DNA of 64,000 nt from Streptomyces tirandamycinicus (lineage in GTDB: Bacteria; Actinomycetota; Actinomycetes; Streptomycetales; Streptomycetaceae): contig NZ_CP029188.1 in the NCBI RefSeq assembly GCF_003097515.1, positions 1,851,001-1,915,000 of the forward strand. Direction: 5' to 3'. A program made the translations under genes and the position numbers. The notes below the pieces were generated by a model that was given only the letters and a program-made list of their open reading frames with translations, did no database searches and was not told the origin of the DNA. This document shows, piece by piece, positions 26,667 through 37,426 of the stretch. How positions within the stretch are numbered: position 1 is the stretch's first letter; each line of letters begins with the position of its first letter.

Positions 26667-28841
26667 TCAGTCCCTCCGTCCGGTGGCCGGGGGCGGGCCG
26701 GCGAGGGAGGTGTCCTCCTCCGGCTCGGGCTTGGCCGGCGCATAGGGCGTGATCTTCGGTGCGTCGATGGAACCGTCGGGCTGGATCTTCGGCAGCGTCT
26801 TCTGGGGCTGGGGCAGCAGGGCCTTCTTGAGGTCCTGGTTGCCCTCCATGTCCAGTCCGTAGAGCGCGTTGTAGATGTTGCGCACGGCGGGCCCGGAGGC
26901 ACCGGAGCCGGTACCGCCCTGGGAGATGGTCATGACGATGGAGTAGTCCTTGGTGTACGTGGCGAACCAGGACGTCGTCTGCTTGCCGTGGACCTCGGCG
27001 GTACCGGTCTTGGCGTGCATCGGGATCTTGTCCTGCGGCCAGCCGCCGAACCGCCAGGCGGCGGTGCCGCGGGTGGCGACGCCCGCGAGGGCCTCGTTCA
27101 TCAGCTTGCGCGTCTCGGCGTTCATCGGGAGCTTGCCGTGGGACTTGGGCCGGATCTCGCGGATGCTCTTGCCGTCGGCGCTGACGACCGCCTTGCCGAC
27201 GGTGGGGTTCCACATGGTGCCGCCGTTGGAGATCGCCGCGTAGATGGTCGCCATCTGGATCGGGGTGACCAGCGTGTCGCCCTGGCCGATGGAGTAGTTG
27301 ACGGAGTCACCGGCGCGCATCAGATTGCCTTCCAGGCAGTTCTCGTACGAGAGCTGCTGGATGTAGTCGCCGCCCTTCTTGCCGATCTTGCACCAGTAGT
27401 CCTTGTTGGCCTCCCAGAAGTTCTGCTTCCAGCGGCGGTCGGGGACCCGGCCGGTGACCTCGTTGGGCAGGTCGATGCCGGTCTCGGCGCCGAGGCCGAA
27501 CTGGTGGGCGGTCTTGTAGAACCAGTCCGCCGGGTCCTTCTTCGGCTTGAGGCCGCCGTCCTTCTTCCACTGCTGGTGGGCGAGGGCGTAGTAGACGGTG
27601 TCGCAGGAGACCTCGAGGGCCTGGCCGAGGGTGATGCTGCCGTGGCCCTGGGACTCGAAGTTCTTGAAGACCTGGTTGCCGATGGAGTACGAGCTGGGGC
27701 AGGGGTAGCGGCCGTTGAAGTCGTAGCCGGCGTTGACCGCGGCGGTGGTCGGGATGACCTTGAAGATGGAGCCGGGTGCCGCCTGGCCCTGGATGGCGCG
27801 GTTGAGCAGCGGGAAGTTGGACTTCTTGCCGGTGAGGCGCGCGTAGTCCTTGGCCGAGATGCCGCCGACCCAGGCGTTCGGGTCGTAGGTGGGCAGCGAC
27901 GCCATCGCGACGACCCGGCCGGTCTTGGCCTCCATCACGACGACGGCGCCCGAGTCGGCCTTGTAGTTGGTGTTGGTGTTGTCGTCGAAGACCTTGCGGG
28001 CCTCCTTCATGGCGTTGTCGAGCTCCCACTCGGCGACCGCCTGGACGCGGGCGTCGATGGAGGTGACGACGTTGGCGCCGGGCTCGGCCTTGTCCGCCTG
28101 GGCCAGGCCGATGACCCGGCCGAGCTTGTCCACCTCGTAGCGGGTGACGCCCGCCTTGCCGCGCAGGTCCTTGTCGTACGTGCGCTCGAGTCCGGAGCGG
28201 CCGACCTGGTCGGAACGCAGGAACGGCGAGTCGGTGTCCTTGGCCTTCTCGATCTCCTCGTCGGTGACGGGCGAGAGGTAGCCGAGGACCTGCGCGGTGT
28301 TGGCCTTGCCCGGGGCGGCGTAGCGGCGTACGGCCATCGGCTCGGCGGTGATGCCGGGGAAGTCCTCGGCGCGTTCGCGGATCTGCAGGGCCTGCTGGGT
28401 GGTGGCCTCGTCGGTGACGGGGATGGGCTGGTACGGGGAGCCGTTCCAGCAGGGCTGGGGGGTCTTGGAGTCACAGAGCCGGACCTTGTCCATGACGTCC
28501 TTCGGCTTCATGCCGAGGACGCCCGCGAGCCGGGTGAGCACCCCCTTGCCGTCGTCCTTCATCTTCATCAGGTCGGTGCGGGACGCGGAGACGACGAGCC
28601 GGGTCTCGTTGTCCGCCAGGGGCACGCCCCTGGCGTCCAGGATCGAGCCGCGCACGGCGGGCTGGACGACCTGCTGGACGTGGTTGCCCTTGGCCTCGTT
28701 CGTGTACTCGTCGCCGTTGCGGATCTGGAGGTACCAGAGGCGCCCGCCGAGGGTGGCGAAGAGGGAGAAGACGAGGACCTGGATCACGACGAGCCGGATC
28801 TGGACGCGCGGGGTCCGCCCGGTCTCGGGAATGTTGCTCAC
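26667..28841 (-). CDS. mrdA: Class B penicillin-binding protein 2 (transpeptidase)
   Basis: 724 residues. One N-terminal membrane anchor (about 15-40) is followed by a PBP dimer domain and the transpeptidase domain. The three active-site motifs are in order: S-x2-K in APGSIFKV (about 355), S-x-N in SVNYS (about 512) and K-T-G in KTGTAEV (about 610). It cross-links new peptidoglycan as partner of RodA. The extracellular C-terminus ends in a Pro/Glu-rich tail. It lies 19 nt downstream of mreD and 3 nt upstream of rodA, so mreB-mreC-mreD-pbp2-rodA reads as one morphogenesis unit. Confidence 0.96.
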   Translation of the reverse strand: MSNIPETGRTPRVQIRLVVIQVLVFSLFATLGGRLWYLQIRNGDEYTNEAKGNHVQQVVQPAVRGSILDARGVPLADNETRLVVSASRTDLMKMKDDGKGVLTRLAGVLGMKPKDVMDKVRLCDSKTPQPCWNGSPYQPIPVTDEATTQQALQIRERAEDFPGITAEPMAVRRYAAPGKANTAQVLGYLSPVTDEEIEKAKDTDSPFLRSDQVGRSGLERTYDKDLRGKAGVTRYEVDKLGRVIGLAQADKAEPGANVVTSIDARVQAVAEWELDNAMKEARKVFDDNTNTNYKADSGAVVVMEAKTGRVVAMASLPTYDPNAWVGGISAKDYARLTGKKSNFPLLNRAIQGQAAPGSIFKVIPTTAAVNAGYDFNGRYPCPSSYSIGNQVFKNFESQGHGSITLGQALEVSCDTVYYALAHQQWKKDGGLKPKKDPADWFYKTAHQFGLGAETGIDLPNEVTGRVPDRRWKQNFWEANKDYWCKIGKKGGDYIQQLSYENCLEGNLMRAGDSVNYSIGQGDTLVTPIQMATIYAAISNGGTMWNPTVGKAVVSADGKSIREIRPKSHGKLPMNAETRKLMNEALAGVATRGTAAWRFGGWPQDKIPMHAKTGTAEVHGKQTTSWFATYTKDYSIVMTISQGGTGSGASGPAVRNIYNALYGLDMEGNQDLKKALLPQPQKTLPKIQPDGSIDAPKITPYAPAKPEPEEDTSLAGPPPATGRRD

Positions 28842-28860
28842 GCTGCCGATACCCCCTCGG

Positions 28861-29526
28861 TCACAGTCGCTTGACTCCGCGGATGCGGCCGGCGCGGGAG
28901 GCCCGCGTCCTGGCCGCCTTGATCCGCAGCCCGCCGCGCTGGCGGCCGATGCTCAGTCCGGTGCCGGAGGTGGCCCAGCCGCTGGAGACGTCGGCGGCGC
29001 CGGCCTGGGGCTCGGCCAGCGGATCGTTCTCGGCGCGTCTGGCCAGAGCCATGATCAGCGGCACGGTGAACGGGGCGAGGAGCAGGTCGTACAGGGCGGC
29101 CGTGAACAGCAGCGAGCCGAGGCCGACGTGGCGTGCGGCGGTGTCGCCGACGAGCGCGCCGACGCCCGCGTACAGCAGGGTCGAGCCGACGGCCGCCGCC
29201 ACGACCACCACCATCGGGCCGGTGGCGGAGGTCAGCCGGCCGTTCTCGGGCCGGGCGAGTCCGACGAGGTAGCCGATGACGCACAGCACGAGGGCGTAGC
29301 GGCCGACGGCGTGGTCGGCGGGCGGGGCGAGGTCGGCGAGAAGTCCCGCGCCGAAGCCGATGAGGGCGCCGCTGGTGTGGCCGTAGACCAGCGCGAGGGC
29401 CACGACGGTGAGCAGGAGCAGGTCCGGCACGGCTCCGGGAAGCTGGAGCCGGGCGAGGACGGTGACCTGGACGACGAGCGCGACCACGACGAGCGTCGTG
29501 GAGAGGAGCATCCGGTTGAAGCGCAT
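28861..29526 (-). CDS. mreD: Rod-shape-determining membrane protein MreD
   Basis: 221 residues; five or six hydrophobic segments within the first 170 residues, then a basic cytoplasmic tail rich in Arg/Gly. The segment LPGAVPDLLLLTVVALALVYG and the following GLLADLAPP match MreD. It links MreC, PBP2 and RodA in the elongation or spore-wall complex. Eighteen nt separate it from mreC. The long basic C-terminal extension is typical of Streptomyces MreD rather than of rods such as E. coli. Confidence 0.92.
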   Translation of the reverse strand: MRFNRMLLSTTLVVVALVVQVTVLARLQLPGAVPDLLLLTVVALALVYGHTSGALIGFGAGLLADLAPPADHAVGRYALVLCVIGYLVGLARPENGRLTSATGPMVVVVAAAVGSTLLYAGVGALVGDTAARHVGLGSLLFTAALYDLLLAPFTVPLIMALARRAENDPLAEPQAGAADVSSGWATSGTGLSIGRQRGGLRIKAARTRASRAGRIRGVKRL

Positions 29527-29544
29527 GGTGTTCAGCTCCTCCTG

Positions 29545-30597
29545 CTACTCGTCGTCGCGGCCGGTGACGGCCGCGGTGCTGTTCGCCCGCGGGGTCTGCC
29601 CGCCCGGGTCCCGGTCCTGCTCCTGCTGCTGCTCCTGGTCCTGGTCCAGCTCGTCCGGTGCGCCGGTCTGAGCCCGGACGCCGCCGTCCGCGGAGGGGGT
29701 GACGGTGACCGTCACCGTCGGCGTGGGCGTCGGCTTGGGCCTGGGAGGCAGCACCGCGTCACGCGGGTCGGTGCGGGGCGCCTGGACGACGACCCCGACG
29801 ATGTCCAGCTTGGTGAAGGCGGCGTACGGCCGTACGAAGACGTTGCGGGTCAGCGCGCCGCCGGACGGGTCGACGCGGATGACCTCGCCGACCGGCACGC
29901 CGGGTACGAACGGCTTGTCGGCCTGCGAGCCGAAGGTGACCAGCCGGTCCCCCTTGCGCACCTTCGCCTTGCCGTTGAGGAGCTGCACGGACAGGGGCCG
30001 GTCGCCCTGGCCGGTGGCGAAGCCCAGTTCGTCGGTCCGCTCCATGCGGGTGCCGACCGTGAAGTCCGGGTCGTTGGCGAGGAGCACGGTCGCGGTGTCG
30101 GGGCCGACGGTGGTCACCCGGCCGACGAGGCCGTCGCCGTTGAGCACGGTCATGTCGCGCCGGATGCCGTCGACGGAGCCGGCGTCGATGGTGACCGTCC
30201 AGGAGAAGCCCTGGGCGGCTCCTATGGCGATGACCTCGGCGCCCTTGATGCCGTACTGGCCGCTGGCCGCCTTCTTCAGCATGCTGTCGAGCTGGCGGAT
30301 CCTGCTGCGGTTGCGGTCGTCGCTGCCGAGTCTCGCCTTGAGGGCGGCGTTCTCGCGTTCGAGGACGGCGATGCGGTCGTGCCGCTCGCCCGAGTCGCGG
30401 ATCGCCCCTATGGCGTTGCCGACCGGATCGACGGCGGAGGCCACGCCGTTCTCGACCGGCCCGAAGACGGTGGCCGCCGCCTGCCGGGCGCCGTCGACCG
30501 GTGACTCCTCGCCGCCGCGGATGTCCACCGTGATCAGTGCGAACGCGATGGCGATCAGCAGGACCAGGAGCAGCCGGCTCTCTTTCGTGTCCCTCAC
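29545..30597 (-). CDS. mreC: Rod-shape-determining protein MreC
   Basis: 350 residues. An N-terminal membrane anchor (LLLVLLIAIAFALITVDI) is followed by a coiled coil (HDRIAVLERENAALKARL) and the two beta-barrel domains of MreC (VIAIGAAQGFSWTVTIDAGS, GDGLVGRVTTVG). The last 70 residues are a disordered tail with Pro/Thr/Val repeats and a Gln/Asp/Glu tract. MreC scaffolds the wall-synthesis complex outside the membrane. A 180-nt non-coding stretch separates it from mreB, so mreCD-pbp2-rodA may have a separate promoter. Confidence 0.95.
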   Translation of the reverse strand: MRDTKESRLLLVLLIAIAFALITVDIRGGEESPVDGARQAAATVFGPVENGVASAVDPVGNAIGAIRDSGERHDRIAVLERENAALKARLGSDDRNRSRIRQLDSMLKKAASGQYGIKGAEVIAIGAAQGFSWTVTIDAGSVDGIRRDMTVLNGDGLVGRVTTVGPDTATVLLANDPDFTVGTRMERTDELGFATGQGDRPLSVQLLNGKAKVRKGDRLVTFGSQADKPFVPGVPVGEVIRVDPSGGALTRNVFVRPYAAFTKLDIVGVVVQAPRTDPRDAVLPPRPKPTPTPTVTVTVTPSADGGVRAQTGAPDELDQDQEQQQEQDRDPGGQTPRANSTAAVTGRDDE

Positions 30598-30786
30598 GTG
30601 CGGCGGCCGTGCCTTCCTCGTCGGAATGTGGATGCCGAGCTCTGTGGTGCGTGGTGATGCGTGCTGTGTCTTCGGGCGTGCTGTGTCTGCTGGGTTACGT
30701 GCTGGGTCCGTCGTGCCTGTGCTGTTGTACGAACGACCGGCCGAACGGGGCCGAAGGGCACCCGGACGGCCGATCGCGGCCCCGCG

Positions 30787-31806
30787 CTAGCGGCGGGGCT
30801 GGGCGTCCAGCACCTGCTGGAGCGCCTCGAACTCCTCGACGCACTTGCCCGAGCCGAGCGCCACCGAGTCCAGCGGGTCCTCGGCGATATGGATGGGCAT
30901 GCCCGTCTCGCTGCGGAGCCGCTCGTCGAGCCCGCGCAGCAGCGCGCCGCCGCCGGTGAGGACGATGCCGCGGTCCATGACGTCGCCGGACAGCTCCGGC
31001 GGGCACTTGTCCAGGGTGGTCTTCACCGCGTCGACGATCGCGTTGACCGGCTCCTCGATGGCCTTGCGGACCTCGGCGGCGGAGATGACCACGGTCTTGG
31101 GCAGCCCGGAGACCAGGTCGCGCCCGCGGATCTCGGTGTGCTCGTCCTTGTCCAGGTCGAACGCCGAGCCGATGGTGATCTTGATGCTCTCCGCGGTCCG
31201 CTCGCCGAGGAGGAGGCTGTACTCCTTCTTGACGTGCTGGATGATCGCGTTGTCCAGCTCGTCACCGGCCACCCGGATGGACTGTGCCGTGACGATTCCT
31301 CCGAGGGAGATCACGGCGACCTCGGTGGTGCCGCCGCCGATGTCCACCACCATGTTGCCGGTGGCCTCGTGGACCGGGAGGCCCGCTCCGATGGCGGCCG
31401 CCATCGGCTCCTCGATGATGTGCACCTGCCGGGCGCCGGCCTGGGTGGACGCCTCGATGACCGCCCGGCGCTCGACCCCGGTGATACCGGAGGGCACGCA
31501 GACGACGATGCGGGGCCGGGCCGCCCACCGGCGCTTGTGGATCTTGAGGATGAAGTAGCGGAGCATCCGCTCGGTGATCTCGAAGTCGGCGATCACGCCG
31601 TCCTTCAGCGGGCGCACCGCGACGATGTTCCCGGGCGTGCGGCCGATCATCTTCTTCGCCTCGGCCCCCACCGCGAGGATGCCGCCGGTGTTGGTGTTGA
31701 TGGCGACCACCGACGGCTCGTTGAGGACGATCCCCCGACCCCTGACGTACACCAGCGTGTTGGCGGTCCCGAGGTCGACAGCCATGTCACGGCCGATGAA
31801 CGACAT
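30787..31806 (-). CDS. mreB: Actin-like cell-shape protein MreB
   Basis: 339 residues with the full actin-like ATPase signature: [18 protein letters not shown] (phosphate 1), [19 protein letters not shown] (phosphate 2) and [16 protein letters not shown] (adenosine). The start is the ATG that gives [13 protein letters not shown], preceded by AAGGGGAA; an in-frame start seven codons earlier lacks support. In Streptomyces MreB acts in spore-wall synthesis rather than in hyphal growth. It is first of the mre cluster. Confidence 0.97.
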   Translation of the reverse strand: MSFIGRDMAVDLGTANTLVYVRGRGIVLNEPSVVAINTNTGGILAVGAEAKKMIGRTPGNIVAVRPLKDGVIADFEITERMLRYFILKIHKRRWAARPRIVVCVPSGITGVERRAVIEASTQAGARQVHIIEEPMAAAIGAGLPVHEATGNMVVDIGGGTTEVAVISLGGIVTAQSIRVAGDELDNAIIQHVKKEYSLLLGERTAESIKITIGSAFDLDKDEHTEIRGRDLVSGLPKTVVISAAEVRKAIEEPVNAIVDAVKTTLDKCPPELSGDVMDRGIVLTGGGALLRGLDERLRSETGMPIHIAEDPLDSVALGSGKCVEEFEALQQVLDAQPRR

Positions 31807-32120
31807 AGAGTTCCCCTTGTGTCCCATGAGGATGCGTCGGGCCTTCCCAAATCGAGCTTTGACGGCTTTTCAGGCAGGCGAGGAGGGTGATGCGCGAGTG
31901 CTACGGCGTGAAGGCTTCCATCGTAGTGCCGCCTGCGGCGACTCCGCGCGCTGGGCCCCGCCTCAATAAGGGTGACGACGAGTCGGAGCGATGCGTTCCC
32001 GGTATCGGGCCGCCTATGCCGGGGGGCGACCGAAATTCCTTCGGTCGCCCCAGGGGCCGAGCGCTGTACGGCTGACTGCCGGTCAGTGTCCCCGGCGGGG
32101 AACCGGCGGGGACGGGCTTC
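31807..32120 (-). promoter_or_regulatory. mreB: mreB upstream region
   Basis: A 314-nt gap between the ndk stop and mreB. The ndk-proximal part holds the ndk terminator at 32023-32051. The remaining 210 nt before mreB must carry its promoter, but I could not identify a convincing -35/-10 pair. No small gene is evident. Confidence 0.4.
32023..32051 (-). terminator. Terminator of ndk
   Basis: A perfect 12-bp stem, GGGGCGACCGAA (32023-32034) with TTCGGTCGCCCC (32040-32051), has a 5-nt loop and stands about 70 nt beyond the ndk stop. There is no U-tract. Confidence 0.8.
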
Positions 32121-32531
32121 TCAACGCCCCGGGAAGAAGATCTTCAGCTCCCGGGCCGCGGACTCCTCCGAGTCCGAGGCGTGGATCAGGTTCTCCCGGA
32201 CGATCGTGCCGTAGTCGCCGCGGATGGAACCCGGCGCGGCCGCGATCGGGTCGGTCGGGCCGGCCAGGGCGCGCACCCCCTCGATGACCCGCTCGCCCTC
32301 CACGACGAGGGCGACGACGGGCCCGGAGGACATGAAGGCGACCAGCGGCTCGTAGAACGGCTTGCCCCGGTGCTCGCCGTAGTGCTGCTCCAGGGTGTCC
32401 TGGTCCAGTTCGCGCAGCTCCAGCGCGGTGATCCGCCAGCCCGCCTTGCGCTCGATGCGGCCGATGATCTCGCCGATCAGGCCGCGGCGTACGGCGTCGG
32501 GCTTGAGCAGGACGAGCGTGCGCTGGCTCAC
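32121..32531 (-). CDS. ndk: Nucleoside diphosphate kinase
   Basis: 136 residues, typical NDK length. LVLLKPDAVRRGLIGEII holds the phosphate-binding lysine, and the phosphorylated histidine is in NLIHASDS (about residue 117). It transfers the gamma-phosphate from ATP to nucleoside diphosphates. It lies between the DUF4233/folC pair and mreB and is probably expressed from its own promoter in the 115-nt gap upstream. Confidence 0.98.
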   Translation of the reverse strand: MSQRTLVLLKPDAVRRGLIGEIIGRIERKAGWRITALELRELDQDTLEQHYGEHRGKPFYEPLVAFMSSGPVVALVVEGERVIEGVRALAGPTDPIAAAPGSIRGDYGTIVRENLIHASDSEESAARELKIFFPGR

Positions 32532-32646
32532 AAAGGGCTCCTTCGAGTGCGGGTCCCGGGAGTTCCTGGATGGGGGAGTCCGCAGGATGAACGGTCTGAA
32601 CGGTCTTGCCGGTGCTCAGAGGCTACAGGGCTCCCGCCGGCACCCG

Positions 32647-33012
32647 TCACGCAGCGTCAGGCTCTGCGGTACCCGCCGCGGACTGCTGCTCCGCCCAGCG
32701 GGCCTTGGCCTCGTCGACCTTGCGGCCGTAGTGCACCGAGGCCCACCACAGGCCCGCGAACACGGCCCCGAGGGCGAACATCGTCGGGACCACGAAGCCG
32801 CTCGCGATCAGGCCGATCTGCAGCGCCCAGCCGAGCGGCACCCCGCCGGGCCGGGTGACCATCCCGCACAGCACCAGCGACAGCAGCATCGCGACCCCGC
32901 TCACCGTCCACACGGTGGCCGCGGACAGATCCGGGTCCTTCATCGCCACCAGGCCGGCGAAGCCGATCACGAAGAACTCGCCGATCAGCGTCGACGCGCA
33001 GAGGGTACGCAT
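32647..33012 (-). CDS. DUF4233 small membrane protein
   Basis: 121 residues with three or four hydrophobic segments (FFVIGFAGLVAMK, VSGVAMLLSLVLCGMV, LQIGLIASGFVVPTMF, FALGAVFAGLWWASV) and a polar C-terminal tail. This is the DUF4233 family, which in actinobacteria is encoded right after folC. Function is unknown. It begins MRTLCASTLIGEFF, 4 nt after the folC stop, so the two are co-transcribed. Confidence 0.9.
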   Translation of the reverse strand: MRTLCASTLIGEFFVIGFAGLVAMKDPDLSAATVWTVSGVAMLLSLVLCGMVTRPGGVPLGWALQIGLIASGFVVPTMFALGAVFAGLWWASVHYGRKVDEAKARWAEQQSAAGTAEPDAA

Positions 33013-33016
33013 GGAC

Positions 33017-34531
33017 TCAGTCCCTTCCCAGCAGCAGCCGGGCCTCGCCGACCGTGATGACGGAGCCGGTCACCAGGACGCCCGCGCCCGAGTACTCGGC
33101 CTCCTCCTCGGCGAGCGTGATCGCCGCTTCCAGCGCGTCGTCCAGCCGCGGCTCCACGACCACCCGCTCGTCCCCGAACACCTCCACGGCGATCGCCGCG
33201 AGCTCGTCGGCGTCCATCGCCCGGTGGCTGGAGTTCTGCGTGACGACGATCTCGGTGAAGATCGGCTCGAAGGCCTCCAGGACCGCCTTCACGTCCTTGT
33301 CGGCGCTCGCGCCGACGACTCCGACCAGCCGCGAGAAGCCGAACGACTCGGTGACGGCCTCCGCGGCCGCACGGGCTCCGGCCGGGTTGTGCGCGGCGTC
33401 CAGCACGACGGTCGGGCTGCGGCGCACGACCTCCAGCCGGCCCGGCGACACCACCGAGGCGAACGCGGAGCGGACCGTCTCGGCGTCCAGCGTCCGCGCG
33501 TGCTCCGCACCGATGCCGAAGAACGCCTCGACCGCAGCCAGCGCCACCGCCGCGTTGTGCGCCTGGTGGGCGCCGTGCAGCGGCAGGAAGATCTCCTCGT
33601 ACTCGCCGCCGAGACCGCGCAGCGTCAGCAGCTGCCCGCCCACGGCGACCTCCCGCGACGCGACGCCGAACTCCATTCCCTCACGGGCCACCGTCGCGTC
33701 CACCTCGACGGCCCGCTTCAGCATCACCTGCGCGGCGTCCACGGGCTGCTGCGCCAGGATCACCGTCGCGCCCTGCTTGATGATCCCGGCCTTCTCGCCG
33801 GCGATCTCGGCCGCGGTGCTGCCCAGCCGGTCGGTGTGGTCCAGGTCGATGGGGGTGACCACCGCGACCGAGCCGTCGATGACGTTGGTCGCGTCCCAGC
33901 TGCCGCCCATGCCGACCTCGACGACGGCCACGTCGACCGGTGCGTCGGCGAACGCCGCGTAGGCCATCCCGGTGAGCACCTCGAAGAAGGAGAGCCGGTA
34001 CTCCTGGGCGGTGTCGACCATGTCCACGTACGGCTTGACGTCCTGGTAGGTGGCGATGAACCGCTCGGGGTCGATCGGGGCGCCGTCCAGGCTGATCCGC
34101 TCGGTGACCGACTGCACGTGGGGCGAGGTGTACCGGCCGGTGCGCAGCTCGAAGGCGCCCAGCAGCGCCTCGATCATGCGGGCGGTGGAGGTCTTGCCGT
34201 TGGTGCCCGTGATGTGGATCGACGGGTAGGCGCGCTGGGGCTCCCCCAGCACGTCCATCAGCGCGGCGATCCGGCTGACCGACGGCTCCAGCTTGGTCTC
34301 GCCCCAGCGGCCGGCGAGCTCCTGCTCGACCTCGCGGAGCGCCTTGTCCACCTCCGGGTCGGCGGGCCGCCCCGGGACCTGGTCGCCCTGCGGCGCCCCG
34401 GCCTGGGTGCGCAGCGTACGGCTCCCGGCCTCGATCACCGCCAGATCGGGGTCGCGGTCGGTCTCGGCGTCGACGATCGCGTCGAACTCGTCGCCGGTTG
34501 CGTCGAAGGGCTCTGGCTGCTGGTCGCTCAC
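33017..34531 (-). CDS. folC: Bifunctional folylpolyglutamate/dihydrofolate synthase
   Basis: 504 residues. A poorly conserved acidic N-terminal extension of about 70 residues is followed by the Mur-ligase-like fold. The P-loop is HITGTNGKTSTARM, the substrate loop SPHVQSVTERI, the Mg/ATP segment VEVGMGGSWDATN, and the C-domain contains VVLDAAHNPAGARA. It adds glutamate to folates using ATP. GTG (VSDQQPEPFD) is chosen as the first start after the low-complexity region near the valS stop; upstream codons are Arg/Ala/Pro-rich noise. A 239-nt gap separates it from valS. Confidence 0.95.
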   Translation of the reverse strand: MSDQQPEPFDATGDEFDAIVDAETDRDPDLAVIEAGSRTLRTQAGAPQGDQVPGRPADPEVDKALREVEQELAGRWGETKLEPSVSRIAALMDVLGEPQRAYPSIHITGTNGKTSTARMIEALLGAFELRTGRYTSPHVQSVTERISLDGAPIDPERFIATYQDVKPYVDMVDTAQEYRLSFFEVLTGMAYAAFADAPVDVAVVEVGMGGSWDATNVIDGSVAVVTPIDLDHTDRLGSTAAEIAGEKAGIIKQGATVILAQQPVDAAQVMLKRAVEVDATVAREGMEFGVASREVAVGGQLLTLRGLGGEYEEIFLPLHGAHQAHNAAVALAAVEAFFGIGAEHARTLDAETVRSAFASVVSPGRLEVVRRSPTVVLDAAHNPAGARAAAEAVTESFGFSRLVGVVGASADKDVKAVLEAFEPIFTEIVVTQNSSHRAMDADELAAIAVEVFGDERVVVEPRLDDALEAAITLAEEEAEYSGAGVLVTGSVITVGEARLLLGRD

Positions 34532-34770
34532 GCCTGACAGTCTACGGAGCGCCGCCGGCACCCGGACCGAGGCCCGGCCCGTGCCTGGGCCGGGCCTACC
34601 CGATGCCACCGGGCGCCCGCGGGCGGGGGCGCCCGCACACGGTGCGCGCCGGGCCGCGCTCCCGCCGCCCGCCCCGGCGACCGGCGGCTCCACGGCGTGC
34701 GATGCCGAGGCCCCCGGGTCCGGACTCGCCGGACTCCGGGGGCCTCGCGCGCGGCGGCGGGTGCCGCGGA

Positions 34771-37419
34771 TCAGCCCTGCGGCAGGTTCGCCAGCTGGAC
34801 ACCGATGCGCTCGATGTCCTCCTCGGCCTTGGCGAGCCGTCCGCGGATCTTGTCCACGACGTTGTCGGGCGCCTTGGCGAGGAACGCCTCGTTGCCGAGC
34901 TTCGCCGTCGCCTGGGCCTTCTCCTTCTCGGCGGCCGCGAGGTCCTTCGCGAGGCGCTTGCGCTCCGCGTCCACGTCGATCGCGCCGGAGAGGTCCAGCG
35001 CGACCTCGGCGCCCGCGACCGGGAGCGTGGCCGTGGCGCGGAAGGAGTCGCCCTCCGGCTGCAGCCGGAGCAGCTGCCGGATCGCGCTCTCGTGGGGGGC
35101 GAGGTCCGTGCCGTCGAGCGTCAGCCGGGCCGGGACCTTCTGGCCGGGCTGCAGTCCCTGGTCGGAGCGGAACCGCCGGACCTCGGTGACGACGCGCTGG
35201 ACGAGCTCGATCTCCCGCTCGGCCGCGGCGTCGCGGAAACCGCCCGGGGCGTCGGCTCCGGGAACGGCCACCGCCTCGGGCCAGTCGGCGACGACGACCG
35301 ACTCGCCGCCCGTGAGGGTGGTCCACAGCGTCTCGGTGACGAACGGGACCACCGGGTGCAGCAGGCGCAGCGTGACGTCGAGGACCTCGCCGAGCACGCG
35401 GGCGGAGACCTTCGCGGGCTCGCCGCCGGCCATGAACGTGGTCTTGGAGAGCTCGACGTACCAGTCGAAGACCTCGTCCCAGGCGAAGTGGAAGAGGGTG
35501 TCCGACAGCTTCGCGAACTGGTAGTCCTCGTAGTACGCGTCGACCTCGGCGACCACCGCGTTCAGCCGCGAGAGGATCCAGCGGTCGGTCGCCGACATCC
35601 GCTCGTGCGGCGGCATCGGGCCCTCGACCGTGGCGCCGTTCATCAGCGCGAAGCGGGTCGCGTTCCAGATCTTGTTGGCGAAGTTGCGCGAGCCCTGGAC
35701 CCAGTCCTCGCCGATGGGGACGTCGACACCGGGGTTGGCACCGCGGGCGAGGGTGAAGCGCAGCGCGTCGGAGCCGTACTTGTCCATCCAGTCCAGCGGG
35801 TTGACCGCGTTGCCGAAGGACTTCGACATCTTCTTGCCGAACTGGTCGCGGACCATGCCGTGCAGGGCGATGGTGTGGAACGGCGGGGTGCCGTCCATCG
35901 CGTACAGGCCGAACATCATCATCCGGGCGACCCAGAAGAACAGGATGTCGTAGCCGGTGACCAGGACGGAGTTCGGATAGAACTTCGCGAGGCTCTCGGT
36001 CCGCTCCGGCCAGCCCAGCGTGGAGAAGGGCCACAGGCCGGACGAGAACCAGGTGTCCAGGACGTCGGTCTCCTGGTGCCAGCCCTCGCCGGACGGCGGC
36101 TCCTCGTCGGGGCCGACGCAGACGACCTCGCCGTCCGGGCCGTACCAGACCGGGATGCGGTGGCCCCACCACAGCTGACGCGAGATGCACCAGTCGTGGA
36201 GGTTGTCGACCCAGTCGAAGTACCGCTTCTCCATCTCCTGCGGGTGGATCTTGACCCTGCCGTCGCGGACCGCGTCACCGGCGGCCTTCGCCAGCGGGCC
36301 GACCTTGACCCACCACTGCATGGACAGCCGCGGCTCGATGGTGGTCTTGCAACGCGAGCAGTGGCCGACGGAGTGGACGTACGGGCGCTTCTCGGCGACG
36401 ATCCGGCCTTCGGCGCGGAGCGCGGCGACGATGGCGGAGCGGGCCTCCAGGCGGTCCAGGCCCTGGAACGGGCCGTGCGCGGTGATGACCGCGCGCTCGT
36501 CCATGACGGCGAGGTTCGGCAGCCCGTGGCGGCGGCCGATCTCGAAGTCGTTCGGATCGTGGGCGGGCGTCACCTTGACGGCGCCCGTGCCGAACTCCGG
36601 GTCGACGTGCTCGTCGGCGACGACCGGGATGCGGCGGCCGGTGAGCGGCAGTTCGATCTCGCGGCCGACGAGGTGCCGGTAGCGCTCGTCCTCGGGGTGG
36701 ACGGCGACCGCGGTGTCACCGAGCATCGTCTCGGCGCGGGTGGTCGCGACGACGATCGCCTCGTCGCCCTCGCCGTACCGGATCGAGACCAGCTCGCCGT
36801 CGTCGTCCTGGTACTCGACCTCGATGTCGGAGATGGCCGTCAGACAGCGCGGGCACCAGTTGATGATGCGCTCGGCGCGGTAGATCAGCTCGTCCTCGTA
36901 GAGCCGTTTGAAGATGGTCTGGACGGCCTTGGACAGGCCCTCGTCCATGGTGAAGCGCTCACGGGACCAGGCGACGCCGTCGCCGAGGCGCCTCATCTGG
37001 CCGGAGATCTGCCCGCCGGACTCGGCCTTCCACTGCCAGACGCGCTCGATGAACGCCTCGCGGCCGAGGTCGTGGCGGGACTTGCCCTCCTTGGCGAGCT
37101 CGCGCTCGACGACGTTCTGCGTGGCGATGCCCGCGTGGTCCATGCCGGGCTGCCACAGCGTCTCGTGGCCCTGCATCCGCTTGCGGCGGGTGAGGGCGTC
37201 GATCAGCGTGTGCTCGAAGGCGTGGCCCAGGTGGAGGCTGCCGGTGACGTTCGGCGGCGGGATGACGACCGTGTACGCGGGCTTGTCGCTCTTCGCGTCC
37301 GCCTCGAAGTAACCGCGCTCTACCCAGCGCTCGTACAGCTTCCCCTCCACCTCGGCCGGCGCGTACTGGGTCGGCAGTTCGGGGGTGCTGGCTGGCTGCT
37401 GCTGAGTGTTCTCGGTCAC
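34771..37419 (-). CDS. valS: Valyl-tRNA synthetase
   Basis: 882 residues, class I synthetase. The HIGH-type motif is HLGHA in [14 protein letters not shown], the editing domain lies between about 200 and 350, and KMSKS occurs in [14 protein letters not shown]. The C-terminal coiled-coil arm ([19 protein letters not shown]) binds tRNA. GTG ([11 protein letters not shown]) is the sensible start; the frame continues 50 codons upstream without family similarity. No Shine-Dalgarno precedes it, and a -10-like TAAACT 7 nt upstream suggests a leaderless message. No T-box leader can fit. Confidence 0.97.
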   Translation of the reverse strand: MTENTQQQPASTPELPTQYAPAEVEGKLYERWVERGYFEADAKSDKPAYTVVIPPPNVTGSLHLGHAFEHTLIDALTRRKRMQGHETLWQPGMDHAGIATQNVVERELAKEGKSRHDLGREAFIERVWQWKAESGGQISGQMRRLGDGVAWSRERFTMDEGLSKAVQTIFKRLYEDELIYRAERIINWCPRCLTAISDIEVEYQDDDGELVSIRYGEGDEAIVVATTRAETMLGDTAVAVHPEDERYRHLVGREIELPLTGRRIPVVADEHVDPEFGTGAVKVTPAHDPNDFEIGRRHGLPNLAVMDERAVITAHGPFQGLDRLEARSAIVAALRAEGRIVAEKRPYVHSVGHCSRCKTTIEPRLSMQWWVKVGPLAKAAGDAVRDGRVKIHPQEMEKRYFDWVDNLHDWCISRQLWWGHRIPVWYGPDGEVVCVGPDEEPPSGEGWHQETDVLDTWFSSGLWPFSTLGWPERTESLAKFYPNSVLVTGYDILFFWVARMMMFGLYAMDGTPPFHTIALHGMVRDQFGKKMSKSFGNAVNPLDWMDKYGSDALRFTLARGANPGVDVPIGEDWVQGSRNFANKIWNATRFALMNGATVEGPMPPHERMSATDRWILSRLNAVVAEVDAYYEDYQFAKLSDTLFHFAWDEVFDWYVELSKTTFMAGGEPAKVSARVLGEVLDVTLRLLHPVVPFVTETLWTTLTGGESVVVADWPEAVAVPGADAPGGFRDAAAEREIELVQRVVTEVRRFRSDQGLQPGQKVPARLTLDGTDLAPHESAIRQLLRLQPEGDSFRATATLPVAGAEVALDLSGAIDVDAERKRLAKDLAAAEKEKAQATAKLGNEAFLAKAPDNVVDKIRGRLAKAEEDIERIGVQLANLPQG

Positions 37420-37426
37420 GGGCCAC